A DNA stretch of 64,000 nucleotides from Lineus longissimus (Eukaryota; Nemertea; Pilidiophora; Heteronemertea; Lineidae). Under the pieces are notes generated by a model that saw only the letters and a program-made list of their open reading frames with translations, had not been told where the DNA came from and did not search any database. Made by a program: the position numbers and the translations under genes. Shown here in pieces: positions 33,043 to 50,990 of the stretch; position 1 is the first letter of the stretch, and each line of letters starts with the position of its first letter. Where the stretch lies: positions 622,501 to 686,500 of the forward strand of contig NC_088309.1 in assembly GCF_910592395.1 (NCBI RefSeq), given 5' to 3'.

Positions 33043-35685
33043 TGCCTCGTAATTGGGCCCATTGAATGCAACACATGCATAGATAGACACGTAACATGTA
33101 CAGAGTGTATGGTTACATAACATTTTATAGAAAATCTGTGACAACTGGTTACAACAAATGGAAGTGTGAGGATTTAACAACTGTCAACATGTCACGAAAA
33201 AAATCAAGATGCCGCGTGGTTCAACATCAGACTGTCGGGTGGTTCTAAAATCTGTAAAAGTTTGCTTACTTTTTAACATCACAGCTTAATCTTAATTTCA
33301 CTTTGCCTGAGATAGTACATGTACTTACAACGATTTTGAGCTTCATTTAAAAAGGGCATCTGCTCTTTGCTTACAAAAGGTAGCAAGGTCTGCAGTGTAG
33401 AGCCACTTGCAAGGTCTGCAGTGTAGAGCCACTTGCAAGGTCTGCAGTGTAGAGCCACTTGCAAGGTCTGCAGTGTACAGCCACTTGCAAGGTCTGCAGT
33501 GTACAGCCACTTGCAAGGTCTGCAGTGTACAGCCACTTGCAATGATTCCACTGCAGATTGTATGTGGATTATCCTTAATACTTGGGTTTTGTGCAGCGGA
33601 GTATGTAGGCCCTTATCACTGGGTTTTCACAAGGGTATTGGGGATCAATCATCTAAAATGTGGAGACCCCAAGATGGTGTCACAGATCAGATAAAGTATA
33701 CACTATACGTTTCAGGTTGTATTACATGTGAGGTAACGCTCAATGAGTGTAGAGAAGCTTAGTCAATTTCTACAAGCGTGATGAATATGACAATGCATAT
33801 TAGGCTGGATTATATAAGGTCCATGTAACATGTCACTTTTCACTTGTCATTTGTGACATGAAGAACAAGCAAGTCATTTCCAGAGAGTGGGCTGTGATTC
33901 ACGTTGCCACTTTGTGCCACGACATGTTTTCAAGCCGGAGTCAGTCAACAAACATCCTCGTGACAAGTCACCCCATGTTCAGGGCCAAGGGACAGCATGA
34001 ATCGAATATATACCCAGCCCGAGGCACAGGGCCAAGTTTTGCGATGATCAAAGCTGCACTAGAGAGACAGATATTTGTCTTTAAACCAAGAATAACTTGA
34101 CACTAAATTCAAAAGTGGATCTGATGAAAATACACATGCAGTAACTTTCATAATAACTTAGATTCCTTTCCGACACAGAATTATTTATAATAGGAAAAAG
34201 ATCCCTCATATCACTTCTAAAAAATATGGCATTCATTCGAAATTCATTGAGTACGACTAGTTATTTCATATGAATAAGGCCCATTTAGACTTGACAAATC
34301 CTAAACCGATTACACAATCTTAACTTGAAAATGACTGTAAACAACACGTCTGCACATTATGAATTGGTGCAGGACACGGCCACCTTTATAATGCAACTTG
34401 GGCACCTACGTACCATCTGTGAACAAGAAGTTAAACTCTGATTTCAACAATTCAAAAACTAACATCTACATGAAGACCTTTAATTGGCTGAGATAAGAAC
34501 AAGATCACCGACAGAAACAATGCGAGAGGGACACACAGGACGGGACACACACAAGTCATACTATTCTCTCTACACCCCACATAAAACATTTGTATGGGGC
34601 AAAACAATGCACTCTTGGAGAATTCATGTTGTTTTTACAAAATACAGATCAACAATATGTTTGAGAAGTGTCCAGCTCATAACCTTCACCGATTTGAACA
34701 ATTTACGACTGCAATAAAACACAAGAGTGTCTTCCCAGTGGCCGTCCTTGGACGCTTGAAGGAAGGTTATGCTGGCTAAGATCTCACGATGATAAGTAGT
34801 TCATAAAACAAGAATTATCGATAACTGCAAAAGGCTTCTGTCTAAAGCAGATATTGCAGAAAATGAAAGAATGCAAGTTAGACTAGGGGCCTACCCATAT
34901 TGAATATAATACTTGAAGGCAGCAAAAGACTCATTCCCTTCACACCATGTCATATATGCCAGATTCTTTGAGAACACCACAATAGTCAATGCAAATAGAA
35001 ACCGTATTTAGGCGCATCATCAAGGCTGCAGATTATCAGGCGGATTTATCTGGATTGAGCCAACGCAAGCCCAATTGCTCCGAGCGACTGCAGTCAGTCA
35101 GACCGTACAGGTTCATACTTTGATTAAAAAGCACCTCGTATTTACATCCTTTTGGAGAGCTTTAGTTCAATACTGCAGCGGTAGTATCATGGAAGATATT
35201 GGCCTCACAGTTGAGAGGATGTGCGTTTGTCTCCCGACCGAGTCGCCCCGACTGGTCGACCTCAAATGATCACTTTGTAGCAGCTCTTTGAAAACAGTAT
35301 GATTTCTGTGAAACCAGGATATCATTCATTCCAAACAAGCACTATCAAAGAGTTTAAAAACCTTATTGTTATTACTGCCAAGGTTCAGTTATGTACACAT
35401 GCATCCATAGAGCTCTTAGTTAAACAGTGGTGTCCTTCCTGAGGACCATCTTAGCAGTACTACAACAATTAGTTTGGCCAAATAATTAGGCCCAGTTTCA
35501 GCAGCAGACACCAATAAATGATCACAAACCACCAAAACACCTCTTGACAAGTTGGACCACCATGATTTAACTAAGAAGCGTCCATATCTGGATCCCAAAT
35601 CCACCGTGTAAACATGATGCGCCCAAATACGATTGATATTATTGTTATTGTCCAACCAATATAAAACACGTCGTAGTTTCACCGT
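33043..35685 (-). other. probable REEP 3' UTR or downstream region
   Basis: No credible coding exon between the REEP stop codon and the candidate poly(A) site. The region is A/T-rich and includes the 26-bp minisatellite at 33383-33542. Confidence 0.4.
33383..33542. repeat. 26-bp minisatellite, about 6 copies
   Basis: Unit gcaaggtctgcagtgtagag plus ccactt. The first copies carry gtagag and the later ones gtacag, so two blocks of homogenised units lie side by side. Open frames across it on both strands are repeat artefacts. Confidence 0.94.
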
Positions 35686-40338
<4,653 letters not shown>

Positions 40339-41359
40339 TTTTCTCACTTCTTTTTCCAGGTTCCAACTTCGACAGCTGCTCCTCGTAAACAGATCATGTG
40401 ATCAATACGTCACACCACCGCCTTCAGCCATAAGAGGAATTTCTATTTTTAACTCTGCCCCCACCCCCACCCTGCCATGTGACTGGTAAGCTGTCTTCTC
40501 AGTATACTGAGACAATGTCATTGGGGAAATCCCTCCCTCCGCTGGAATAGCCAAAACGAATAACGGGCACTCAGCCCGCGCTGGTACATGAATACTCATT
40601 TCGCGTTAGGGAATTCCTATACGTTCTGTTCATATCAACAATCCCATCAACAACTTCTTGCATTTCATGAATTTTTAGTGATCAGGATTCAGGCTATACC
40701 CTAAATCTGTGAGTTAACCCTCATCTGAATCAAGGCTCTGAATGGTTACTCTCTGTCCTCTCTGTCACTGCCCCTCGCATCCCCAACAATAACATGCAGT
40801 GCAGTCAACAAGCTAGCAATGAGCCAAAAACTGAAAAAGGGCAAAAACTTGAAAAAACAAAAAGACGGGGCTCAAACATAAAACAGATCAAGTATTACAA
40901 GGCACGTTTCTTGGACATACTGTCCGCCGCGCTGACAGAGAGGATTGTCCTGATGATCATGATGATGTCCCATTCATTTTTGGGGATTTTAAAAGTGTTT
41001 GTTGATAGCGACTAGGGCCTTCTTATAAAAGCCTAGTATAGTTAGTATTTTATAAACTAAAGCGTGCCCGTCTGAAGGCATCGACGTTGCATTCAGCATT
41101 GCCATGCTGTGCGTATAATCGTTATTCACACCATGATGACGATATTTCCAATGAAATATTTTTGGTGATAAAACTATAAGTAGGCCTAGTAGTAGGCCTA
41201 CTTAGTTACAAAGTCCTGACAGATGAATGATACAGATAATCAACTCGATTCTAATGGGTATGACGTCGTCCATGATCATCCTTACCTTAAAAACAGTTCA
41301 AGCAATTAATTTTCTTCTTATCTGAATTAGTAAAGTGCTGTAAGTTGCAAAGCTTTGCT
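40339..41359. promoter_or_regulatory. divergent intergenic region REEP/TCHP
   Basis: About 1 kb between two opposed start codons, so it holds both promoters and 5' UTRs. No TATA box is convincing. A C-rich stretch occurs at 40456-40475, and a palindromic aagtaggcctagtagtaggc motif near 41178. A role as one bidirectional promoter is inferred from geometry alone. Confidence 0.45.
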
Positions 41360-44300
41360 ATGGCTTTGCCTCACATGCCAACAACCTACACAACCAGAAA
41401 GAATCCCCATGAAGCCATTATCATCCGTCGGAGGAATCAGGATGAAATGTTTCGTGACAGTTGGTCAAAAACTGTCAGTTATTTTCATGATCAAGACATA
41501 AAGGCATCAAAAGAGAACTTCTGGACCTCGAATAAATCATTTAAGGACAGGTAAGGTGAAAGTAATAAGCATAGTTTTTATCATGTAAGTTCTGAAGCAA
41601 AAATTAAGAACGCATTTGAAAGTGAAAGTCCATGCATGCTCAGGCATTAGCAGATTATCATGCAAGTTGATAATTGACAATATTATAGATGTCTTGATAT
41701 GATCAACACTCTGGGCCATCTCCTCAACCTTCATGCTGTTGGTGGACATAGTTTCAATCTCCTCAATCAATATTCTTACAGCATGGATGCATTTGGCCAA
41801 CAGCAAGAACGAGAAATCCGGGCTCTGCAATTACAAAGACGCCGCACAAAGTTAGCGGAGATGCTTCAAAAAGAGAGAGATCAACTGGAGGCTGAAATGC
41901 ACGGCGTTTCAAAACATAATTATATCCGTTTGAAAGATATGAAGGAGAGGACTGAGGAGTTGAAGAGTGCGAGGGAGGAGAAACGTCAGGCTCTCGCTGA
42001 GGAGCTTGCTTATGAACACTTCAAGCAAAATAATCCAGATCTGAGGAGAGTGAGTAGTGACTGGAGTTGTGTCCATACAAACCTTTTTGATGTAGCTCTT
42101 ATTTCTATACTACTTGTTGTTCAAGTTATAAGAGAGCTCCCTCTGATGAATCTCTTCACAGATCTTTCACCCATGCCCAACTTCACTACGACCATGAATC
42201 TAGCAAAAAAGCTGATATAGCAGCATAGGAAACTCCAGCGTGCAAAGTTTATCCACGGCTCATGAGCCTGAACTACAGTGACATCATTGTATGATGTGGC
42301 TTACGTCATTGACAACACGCCATGGCCTGCTGTCCATTTAATGAGGCTTGGCATAAATTGTAGTTGATCGTTCCTAAAAAGGTTATCGTTTTGACATTTC
42401 CAGATCGAATCGGACTTGCTCAAGGAACATGTCATTGATAAATGGGCTGTACAGAAGGAAGAGAAGGAGGCTGTAAGTTTGAGCACCGATCTGGTTGTGG
42501 ACATTTATATTCCTGTTCAGACTTAAATAATTGTTTTGACATGTTGATACTGTCAATTTAGATAATTGGAAAATACATGTAGTAGAGAGTTGTGGTAAAG
42601 AGTGTCGACAGGTCATGTCAATAATCGTATAATTACAGGTTCTGGCTAATGCCCGGGATGCTGAACAGAGGTTCTTGAACGAGTATGAGAGGAACAGGGT
42701 GGAAGCAATGGAACGCATGAAGAAGAAGGAAGAAGAGAGGTTGGCTGAGAAGAAGGCACTGCAGGCTGTACTCAAGGACCAGATGAACGAACTCAAGGAG
42801 AGGGATAAGGAGGTAGGAGAATGATGTGGTCAATATTGCATGGAGATTCATTACCTACAGTTAACAACATGAATTTGTATTGGTCAAGTGATACATTTGT
42901 GGTTTGATGAAACCTTCTGATAATTGCTTTCCATCTATCTTGTAGTCGTCTGCCTTGAATAAAGAAGAAGATCGTTTGTTGAAGGAACGACTTGAGCTTG
43001 ATAGAATGGAAGAGGAAAGGAAGAAAGTCGACCAGGCCAGAAAGAGACAGGAATTTGGGTAGGACTTCCATGTAGAATTAGAAAATAACGTCTGCTGAGG
43101 GAAGTGCTGTTCATAGCTGCTGACTCTTCTTACTGATGTCATCTACAAGAATGCAGTTTTCTTCCAAGCCTGGTCAAAGTATTCATTTCAGGACATCAAA
43201 TTAACCACTGATGCTGTATAGCAAAAAGCCTTGAGTGTGGAAGGCTCAGCTGTTCAGCCAGGAGTTTGAACATGTATTCTGTATCAGGCTAATTCAGGTC
43301 AGAAGGATTCGAGAGGAGGCTTCACTTGCATTATTGATATCATTTCAGAAAAGTGTTACTCAGGCAGCACACAGCCCAACTAAGAAGGAAATCAAAGAAA
43401 ATTCAGGAAGAATTGGTAAGCAATGTTCTGATATGTGTTGCTTTTTCATTTTCCACAATTGTTGTCATCTTAAGATCGGACATGATGTCTTCCTTGGTGG
43501 AACCAAAGGGTAGAAATAGGTGGCAGGGGTTAAGACATGATCACTAACATATTTTTCTGCCAAAGGTAACGAGTATATAGTCTTTTCTCTCTCATTGCTT
43601 GTGTTGTTTAGGAAGATGATCTGAAACTGCTTGCTGCGCTGGCTAAGAAGGAGGAGGAGCAGAAGGTAATACTGACGAGCAGACGTGAGAAGGCACATGC
43701 AGACGCCAAATGGATGAAGCGGGTAGTAGAGGACCAGCTCAAGTTAGAAAAAGCCAGAGAGGCAGAACTCGATATGTTATTCCAGTAAGAATCTTTCAAA
43801 CCCATCTATTGGTTGAGTTTGGTCACATGGTCCTAGTTAAACAGGCTGTCAAGTTGAGAGTTTCTGGTGTTCTGATCTGCTGTCCTCTGGTGCAGAGTTT
43901 TTTGGTTGAGTGCGCAGTGGTATTCTTGCAGCGGACCTTGGTGACTGGTATTGTGTCTGTCCAAGCTGCAGCGGACCTTGGTGACTGGCATTGTGTCTGT
44001 CCAAGCTGCAGCGGACCTTGGTGACTGGTATTGTGGCTGTCCAAGCTCCAAGTGATGAAGACCGATACCGGATGTTTTAACGGCACTGGCGATGCGCTTT
44101 TCAATGCGACTATTGTTCAAGAGACATCAGAAGCATTGGGGATGATTTTCATGGGCTTGCTATAGTCAGTGCATGGATGAAGAATGGATGTCGATTGGAC
44201 CAGATCACAAAAATGCCCCTTGTGTTTTCTTATGGACTCTTAATCTTGTTTGTTCCAGGGAGGAAGCAGCACGGTTATGGGAGAAAAGGGAAGCTGAGTG

Positions 44301-45664
44301 GGACAAGGAGCGGCAAGCCAGGGAAAGACTCATGCATGAGGTAGTTTATTACTTCAAGAGTAGATATCTTGGAGGGTTCCTGTTTTAAACCATTGCCTTG
44401 TAGCCAAGTTTCCTGCAGAAGGATCTGTGCGTGATAACCACGGTCATCAGCTACTCCTTTTTTTAGCGGTGTGCAGATTGGTGCAAAAAGCACAGACTCC
44501 TTCAAGTGGTTTCAATCAGTGGTTCTAGAGATATCTTGAGTGTGCCACTGGCATTGGGAGTGTAGAAGAAAGCAAGCAATAGGTAGAACTTGTAATGACT
44601 CGATATAGTATAATTTGGACTTCTACGTAGGAGCATGTTATATATTGTTTTCCATTTTGCAGGTGTTTGAAGGTCGCCAGGAGCAGCTTGATCTCCAGAT
44701 GGATGAGGTTAGGAAAGAGCAGGAGGAGTCATTAATGAGGCGTGAAGAGCTACTGAGGGAGATCGAGGTGGCCAATCAGCTCACTCAACGGGATATTGAG
44801 AAGAAGGAGGAAGAGAAGGCTGGAAGGAAGAAAGAGCTAGAGGCACAGGTAAACACAATGCTAATCAGGAATTCTGGCATTTGCCCTTTGGAGGCCAAGT
44901 TTCCACAGAAATACCACCCCATGAAGCCTGAGCACTTTGGGCAGCCTTGATATTAGGAAAGAGGCTGTCTTTTAGTGCCTGGAGAGAAAGCCAGCAAACA
45001 TGTACTCTGTCACATAAGACCTGGCTGATAGCAAACGTGGCTTACCACAGCTCCACGGCTCCACCCCACATGCCTCAACCTCTGGGCAAGTTTTTCTTGA
45101 CCGACACACATTAAAGACTCTGACTGTACTACTTGCAGATTACCTCACGACGGACGGAAGCCATGACTGCTCGAGAACGCTTAGCCAAGGAATTGGAGGA
45201 GGAGAAGATAGCTGAGGATGTTTATGAAGAGATGTTGAGAAGAGAAGCAGAGAAGATGAAAATCGATGGATTCCAACCCAAGGTAGGTGTCTCTTCAACA
45301 AACACGGATAGATCTTTTCAGAAAACACTGCATCTTAAAGTGATGACATGCGTCCGGTGTGATCCAACTTGATATTCTTCTTTAACTGAGCGCTTTAGAC
45401 TGAAATAGGATGGGAATCTGACACTTTCCTGCTGTCCACATATTTGGCACTATTGATCTGATCCATTATAGGTATTACAGCTTAGAGATGGACTTCTTGT
45501 CAACCTGAAGCATAAGGGTTGCCATGTGTGGTTCAGTTTCTGGTTGGGCTGCATATGGATGGTCAACCATAAGATATTCTGTACTGCTCCATCAAGCTTA
45601 ATCAATGTCCTGTTCTTCTTTCCAGGACCATAGTAGAAAACCACCTCGGAGTGCTTGGATGTGA
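41360..45664 (+). CDS. TCHP: trichoplein keratin filament-binding protein
   Basis: Coiled-coil protein of centrioles and basal bodies that, in vertebrates, activates Aurora A to restrain primary cilium assembly and binds keratin filaments. Length 501 aa (human 498). Exons: 41360-41550, 41782-42049, 42404-42472, 42639-42812, 42946-43058, 43349-43415, 43612-43784, 44259-44340, 44663-44848, 45139-45282, 45626-45664; phases chain throughout. The start MALPHMPTTY mirrors vertebrate trichoplein. Almost the whole protein is charged helix (about 70-480) with the family landmarks LAEELAYEHFKQNNPDLRR, KWAVQKEEKEA, RQHTAQLRRKSKKIQEEL, AKWMKRVVEDQLKLEKAREA, LWEKREAEWDKERQARERLM and the C-terminal tail RKPPRSAWM. 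Exon positions interrupt the coil at regular points. A candidate poly(A) signal is at 46505. Assignment is firm, because short motifs match along the full length. Confidence 0.94.
43928..44047. repeat. 40-bp direct repeat, 3 copies
   Basis: Three copies of gcagcggaccttggtgactg plus gtattgtgtctgtccaagct, with one or two changes. They lie in the TCHP intron between exons 7 and 8; coding peptides seen across it are artefacts. Confidence 0.9.
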
Positions 45665-46510
45665 TCGATGAATAAGGATTAGGATTTTAACTAACAACTT
45701 GCCGTCCACAAAGTTGCTTTTAGGACATTCCACCAATTTCTGCTGGGAAATATTGAGTCATATCAATAGCATGATAAGGAGTGATCATGCATGATAAGGA
45801 CTGATCATGCTTTCTGAGTGGAAGTTCATCGACTGCTTTATCCTCTCGGTATTTGGCTCCAAAATGATTGCTTCACTTTGTTGGGAGCCCTTATTTTCCT
45901 AAATGATGTATTTTATTCTTCACTTTGCTGATGTTTTTCTTTATCCAGTAACAATATATGTTGCTCTGAATATTCTGAGTGGACTCGAGTTCTCTCAAAC
46001 ATAACAAGCTTCCTCTCTATGGCAATATTGTGAACCTGAGATTTTACATTTTTTAGTTTCTGTCCATTTTCCGACGCATTGTTTTGGCTGGCCGTGACCG
46101 TGCTTGGAGATTGTCAGTGAGTGAAGTTTGCTGATTACGATGTTTTAAAGTGACAGGTTTTGAAAAAATGTCATGTAGTTGTAAAATATATCATTTGTCA
46201 CGACCACTCTGTATACGTACATGTATTTGATAACTGTTGGTTACGTCAGGGACATGCAGGATGTCTCAAATGGTACATCTGTTCTGCATGCAGTGCACAT
46301 TGCTGTTTATGTGTGGAGCATGCAGGCATGCACCGACTGCATAATATGCCAAGTACTACATGCCAGTGTATCCAACTCAAATCAGAAAGTTAGCCTTTGT
46401 ACTGTGTATGACTCACAAGAGAACCCTGTCTATTGTATATGACGAGTACCACATCAGCCTCATTTCATGTAGACATGTGTTACACCAATTGATTTTACAT
46501 GTACAATAAA
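45665..46510 (+). other. probable TCHP 3' UTR with poly(A) signal
   Basis: Non-coding stretch after the TCHP stop codon, ending at a canonical AATAAA (46505-46510). A short tandem duplication (gcatgataaggactgatcat-like) is at about 45769-45810. No further exon is supported. Confidence 0.5.
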
Positions 46511-46904
46511 TTCACTATAAAAACTGATTGTTTATTGTCAGTGATCTGTTCCAGTCCTTCTGAAATAGCATGCAGCGCGTTCATTCTCATTATGGAAGTA
46601 TTAGCAGGCAGGAGTATTCCAATTCCAGGGATAGGTGGGGGGACAGAAGTCGTGTCGAGTCTGAAAAAAGGCAGTGATGGGCAGAATGACGTCATTGAAG
46701 TCAAGTTGTGACATCCCTCTTTATATTGTCAAATTGACAGTACAGTTCTAGTATAACCACACAGGAGACAGGTTGTGACTTCCCTTTCATACATGTACGC
46801 TCGAGAGGCAGTGTCTTGCAGTACAGCACACATTACTGAAGGTGACCTTGATCTCCTTTGTATTGACCAACAGGCTGTGACTGCCAGGAAAGCTTTAGTA
46901 TGGC

Positions 46905-47490
46905 ATCACTGAAGACTGGTTGTGACAACCCCTTCATATTGTCAGACAGGCTGTGATAGGCAGTGTAGGACACCAGTGGCAACTGGTTGTGACAACCCCT
47001 TCATATTGTCAGACAGGCTGTGATAGGCAGTGCAGGACACATGTGAAGACTGGTTGTGACAACCCCTTCATATTGTCAGACAGGCTGTGATAGGCAGTGT
47101 AGGACACCAGTGAAGACTGGTTGTGACAACCCCTCCATATTGTCAGACAGGCTGTGACAGGCAGTGTAGTACTAGGACACCAGTGAAGACTGGTTGTGAC
47201 AACCCCTTCATATTGTCAGACAGGCTGTGATAGGCAGTGCAGGACACATGTGAAGACTGGTTGTGACAACCCCTTCATATTGTCAGACATGCTGTGATAG
47301 GCAGTGTAGGACACCAGTGAAGACTGGTTGTGACAACCCCTTCGTATTGTCAGACAGGCTGCGATAGGCAGTGTAGGACACCAGTGAAGACTGGTTGTGA
47401 CAACCCCTTCGTATTGTCAGACAGGCTGCGATAGGCAGTGCAGGACACATGTGAAGACTGGTTGTGACATCCCCTTCGCATTGTCAAATA
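46905..47490. repeat. about 67-bp tandem repeat, 8-9 copies
   Basis: Unit gaagactggttgtgacaacc followed by ccttcatattgtcagacagg and ctgtgataggcagtgtagga plus caccagt. Units vary from about 65 to 72 bp. Diverged half-copies precede it at about 46700-46880 (gtgacatccctctttatatt), showing older decay at the left edge. It lies between the 3' ends of TCHP and RANBP1. Confidence 0.92.
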
Positions 47491-47556
47491 GAAATCATGA
47501 AATTTCAGTGATCTTGAAGGAAACAAACAAAAACATTATCACAGTATAAAATCTTT

Positions 47557-48003
47557 TTTATTTCTTTCAATGTGGATTTCAGTAGAATTCAGGTTTTGCC
47601 TATTTCATGATATCTTGATACACAACAGAGGTTCACTGTACATAGCTCTCAGACAAGATTGGCTATATTCACAAGTGACTTCAAAATGCATCAAAATGCA
47701 ATTCTGGTCTGGGGAACAATAGGGTTGTCTCTATTATGATAGAATCACAATGAGGTGACTACCTACATGTAAGACTATTGATATGAAGCAGCACAGTTCT
47801 GATTGGGCAGAAAGAAACGACAGAAAAGTCTTGTTATTTCATTTGCACCCCTCGTGCATAACTCCTACGTGATCAGCAAGGGAACAGTCACATTCAAGTG
47901 TCTATTCACCTGGAGTCCTTCTGCACCACACTTGAAAAGTAACGTCAAGTTGAATGACGGAAGTAGCACTAAAATAACATTCAGCAGGCTCTTGAGTTCC
48001 ATC
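47557..48003 (-). terminator. RANBP1 3' UTR with candidate poly(A) signal
   Basis: Minus-strand AATAAA at 47557-47562 (TTTATT on plus), about 440 nt after the RANBP1 stop codon. No other coding sequence in the interval. Confidence 0.55.
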
Positions 48004-50292
48004 TTAAGTATCAGTTGTTTGTTCTGTAGCTTCTGTTTTTGAGTCAGATTTGTCCTGATCAGACTCAGACTGGTCTTTCTTAACAGTCATTTCCCCTAAT
48101 TGTTCAGCGACTGAGTCAACGTCAGGCTTCTCCTGAGACTCACTTTCCTCCTTCGCTGCTTCGTCATTCTTTTCATTGCCTCCATCTGCCACAGCTTCTC
48201 CACCACCATCAGGACCTGAGAATACCAAAACCATCAGAATCAGTACTGGAGAATCTGTTGACCAGTCCCCGTACTCAGGTGAAACCCACACTATCCCCCA
48301 ATTGGAAATGAAACTCTCCCCTTCAAACACACATCTACTTAATGATATAGCTGTCACCTCTTGTTAATTTGCTAGTGTACCGAGTCAACGTCCAACATAA
48401 AATCAAAGTCTTACCTTCCTTTTCACAAGTATCTTTTACTTCACCTTGTGCACTTTCAAATGCGGCTTTGAACTTCTGTGCATCTGCAATGACAACATTG
48501 GTGGCATCAATATGAAAGTAATGCAGTTTGAAACCAATTGTCGCTAATATCAACGCCAACTAAACAAAATCTGATGTGTCCAATTTGGGAATGGAATTTA
48601 TCTTCAGATGAGATAACCAACCGGCTGTCATCATAAAGCACTATCTTCTGCTTTAGTGATTGTGCCAAAAATGCCATTTCCCAACAAAATTCTTAAAAAT
48701 ATTGTTGAAATCAAAGCATTGCAGTTCCAGTCCCATTTCTTTCCAATACCAGTTTGTATGATTGTTTTCAGGCTAGAATCCCGACCAGAACGACATTGTC
48801 TCTTGATGACAAGATGAGTTGATTCTCTTTCAATCTTTGTTACTTACTATCAGCATTTCCAAAACGAATGGCTAAGTGTTCCTTTTTGGCCTCTAAATCA
48901 GCGAAGTCCGCTGGAGTACTCCAAACCCAGGCTCTGTTACTGCCAGCACTAGGAAGAAGTTCCATGTGTGGGGTGACTGCAGAGAAGAACACTCACATCA
49001 TTACTGAGATAAAGCATATTGCTGAGGTTTCAACATGATAACCTTTGAGCTACATTTTGATTTTTCAGTCCGCAACTTCAGAAAGTTATATCCTAAAAGA
49101 CAGCATGGCCACTAGGTGCCATTTGTGACCCGCCATGGAGAGAGGCACTTCCGTGTGGGTAAGGCGAGATTTGGCAAGCAAAGTGAACTTACTATAGTGA
49201 TTGGCACACATCTTTAACGTTTTATCCCTTCGCATCAATATACGGATCAAATTATTCTGTTTATGTTTTAAAATTTTGACATCACCAGTGCCGCGTTCCT
49301 TCCACTCAGAATCAGTCGCATCAAATCTGAATAACTTGGCCCTCCTAAAACAGTAAAAAAACAAGATTCATAGTCTCAATCAGAAAAAGCATGGGTACCA
49401 ATTCATAGGCAGGGTATAACTAAATGCTGGAGGTGAAACTACCTTGTTTGATAACGTATTATATTACTACTTGATAACGTGTACTTCAACTATCCAGACA
49501 ACAATTGTCAGTCCTGGCCAGACTTTCTTCATCAACACAGAGGAAAACATGGCTTTTCAAAAGGATGCAGTGTCTGTGTACCAATACAGGCAATAGATAA
49601 CATTCATACACGTAGGTAAGTTGGCCATTACAATGTGCAATGTCCTACATGACAGGACAACATACAATTTGATGAGTTCCTCTTCATCTTCTTCCAGTGT
49701 TTTGGTCTCAATTGGTGGAGGCAGTAGCTTCACCACGGGCTCAAAGTGGATGTTCACCCCATCTTCTTCACGACTGTCGTCCAAACACTAAAAAACAATC
49801 AAAAAGTTTGAGATGAGATTACTGATTAGGCCTAGCCTATCAGTATAAGTATCATTGGCCTACCTTATGAAGAAGACAACATCGTATGCATACCAGGTGT
49901 TACTGTTCCTTCATTGTAATTGTCGAGCGCCCAAACATAAAATAAGGTCAAGGATTATAGGCCTAATGCCCCTGGGGGACTTCACTTGGCCTTCGTCGTT
50001 GGCATGCCATCGCCATGCCATCAGACATTAAGTTCGTTGTGTTTTTTTACATAAATATGACAGCATATTGGAATAAAATGAGAGATGACACATGAAGGAC
50101 CTCAGACCAAAGGCACCCAACCAAAGCACTATAATAAATATCATGCATGTACTGTCATGTACATTGCATGTATTGTCAATGGGTGCCCATGCATGCGTGC
50201 ACTCATGCAGAGGATGTAGCCTAGCGCGATTGCGTTAATTTTTGAAAACCGATCCGAAAAATCACCTTCGTAGTTTGATCTTCATCAGTCAT
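48004..50292 (-). CDS. RANBP1: Ran-specific binding protein 1
   Basis: Cytoplasmic Ran-GTP binding protein that assists RanGAP in releasing export and import complexes. Length 236 aa (human 201). Exons, 5' to 3': 50266-50292, 49666-49787, 49193-49344, 48848-48976, 48415-48483, 48004-48215; phases agree. The single Ran-binding domain (about 28-170) shows [76 protein letters not shown] and [15 protein letters not shown], all landmarks of RANBP1. After the domain comes [10 protein letters not shown], matching the position of the leucine-rich nuclear export signal in vertebrate RANBP1, and then an acidic Ser/Asp/Lys tail longer than in human. The first coding exon is only nine codons. The gene lies head to head with TRMT2A. 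Confidence 0.95.
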
Positions 50293-50990
50293 AGTTGTGT
50301 TTAACTGTGCGATCAAGCAGGCAGTCAGCTAGTTTATGTTGATAAGTATTTATCGTTTGATTGAAAGCTTTGAGAGCAAAAGTAATAGAACAATCACGCA
50401 AATCCGCCGCCACTTTTCAGGTTGTACATCGTTTTCAAGTGCGTATCTTTGATCGTTCAGTTCCCGTTCTGGACGAATGGTGCAAGCATCACGTGACTCA
50501 CAGGCGGAGTAGGTACATGGCGGTGAATTTGAAAACAGGAGGAGTGGGGTAAAGTTGTGCAAGTAACGGGTACGTTCCCGGAGTAAATTCAGTGCCACCC
50601 TAATCGCATCTACAGGCTTCTCGAATATTAGAGGGACGCTAAAAAGGTTCAACTTACTCGTGCTTCTCCAATACATTTTCTGAATTCTCTTCCTTTTAAT
50701 CCTTGGTGTCCGCGCCGCCTGACTCAATCGGCGATACTTTACACTAGTCCAGCTGCTAAGCTCCCAAAAAGGCAAGAATTGTGCATTTTAATGGGGAAAG
50801 CATGAAATTTGGCAGGGTGGTAGAACGACCACTAGGGGTCATTTATCGATTAAGACCCTAATTTTTACGCCCCCTGGCGGTCGCCATCTTGAAATCCAAT
50901 ATGGCCGCCATTTTTGGCCCGTTTCCTGCAATGCTCTCGGAATCTATTGCACGTACGGGTATAATTTTGACGGGTAACCCTAGGTTTTCA
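50293..50990. promoter_or_regulatory. RANBP1-side promoter region with YY1-like site inside a repeat-like block
   Basis: Upstream of the RANBP1 start. At about 50903-50915 the sequence ggccgccatttttgg is the complement of a YY1-type AAAATGGCGGCC site, a common promoter element of housekeeping genes. However, the block around it (about 50785-50990: cgccccctggcggtcgccat and the phrase after it) has the look of a dispersed repeat, so the site may be fortuitous. The RANBP1 and TRMT2A transcription starts are not determined here. Confidence 0.35.
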
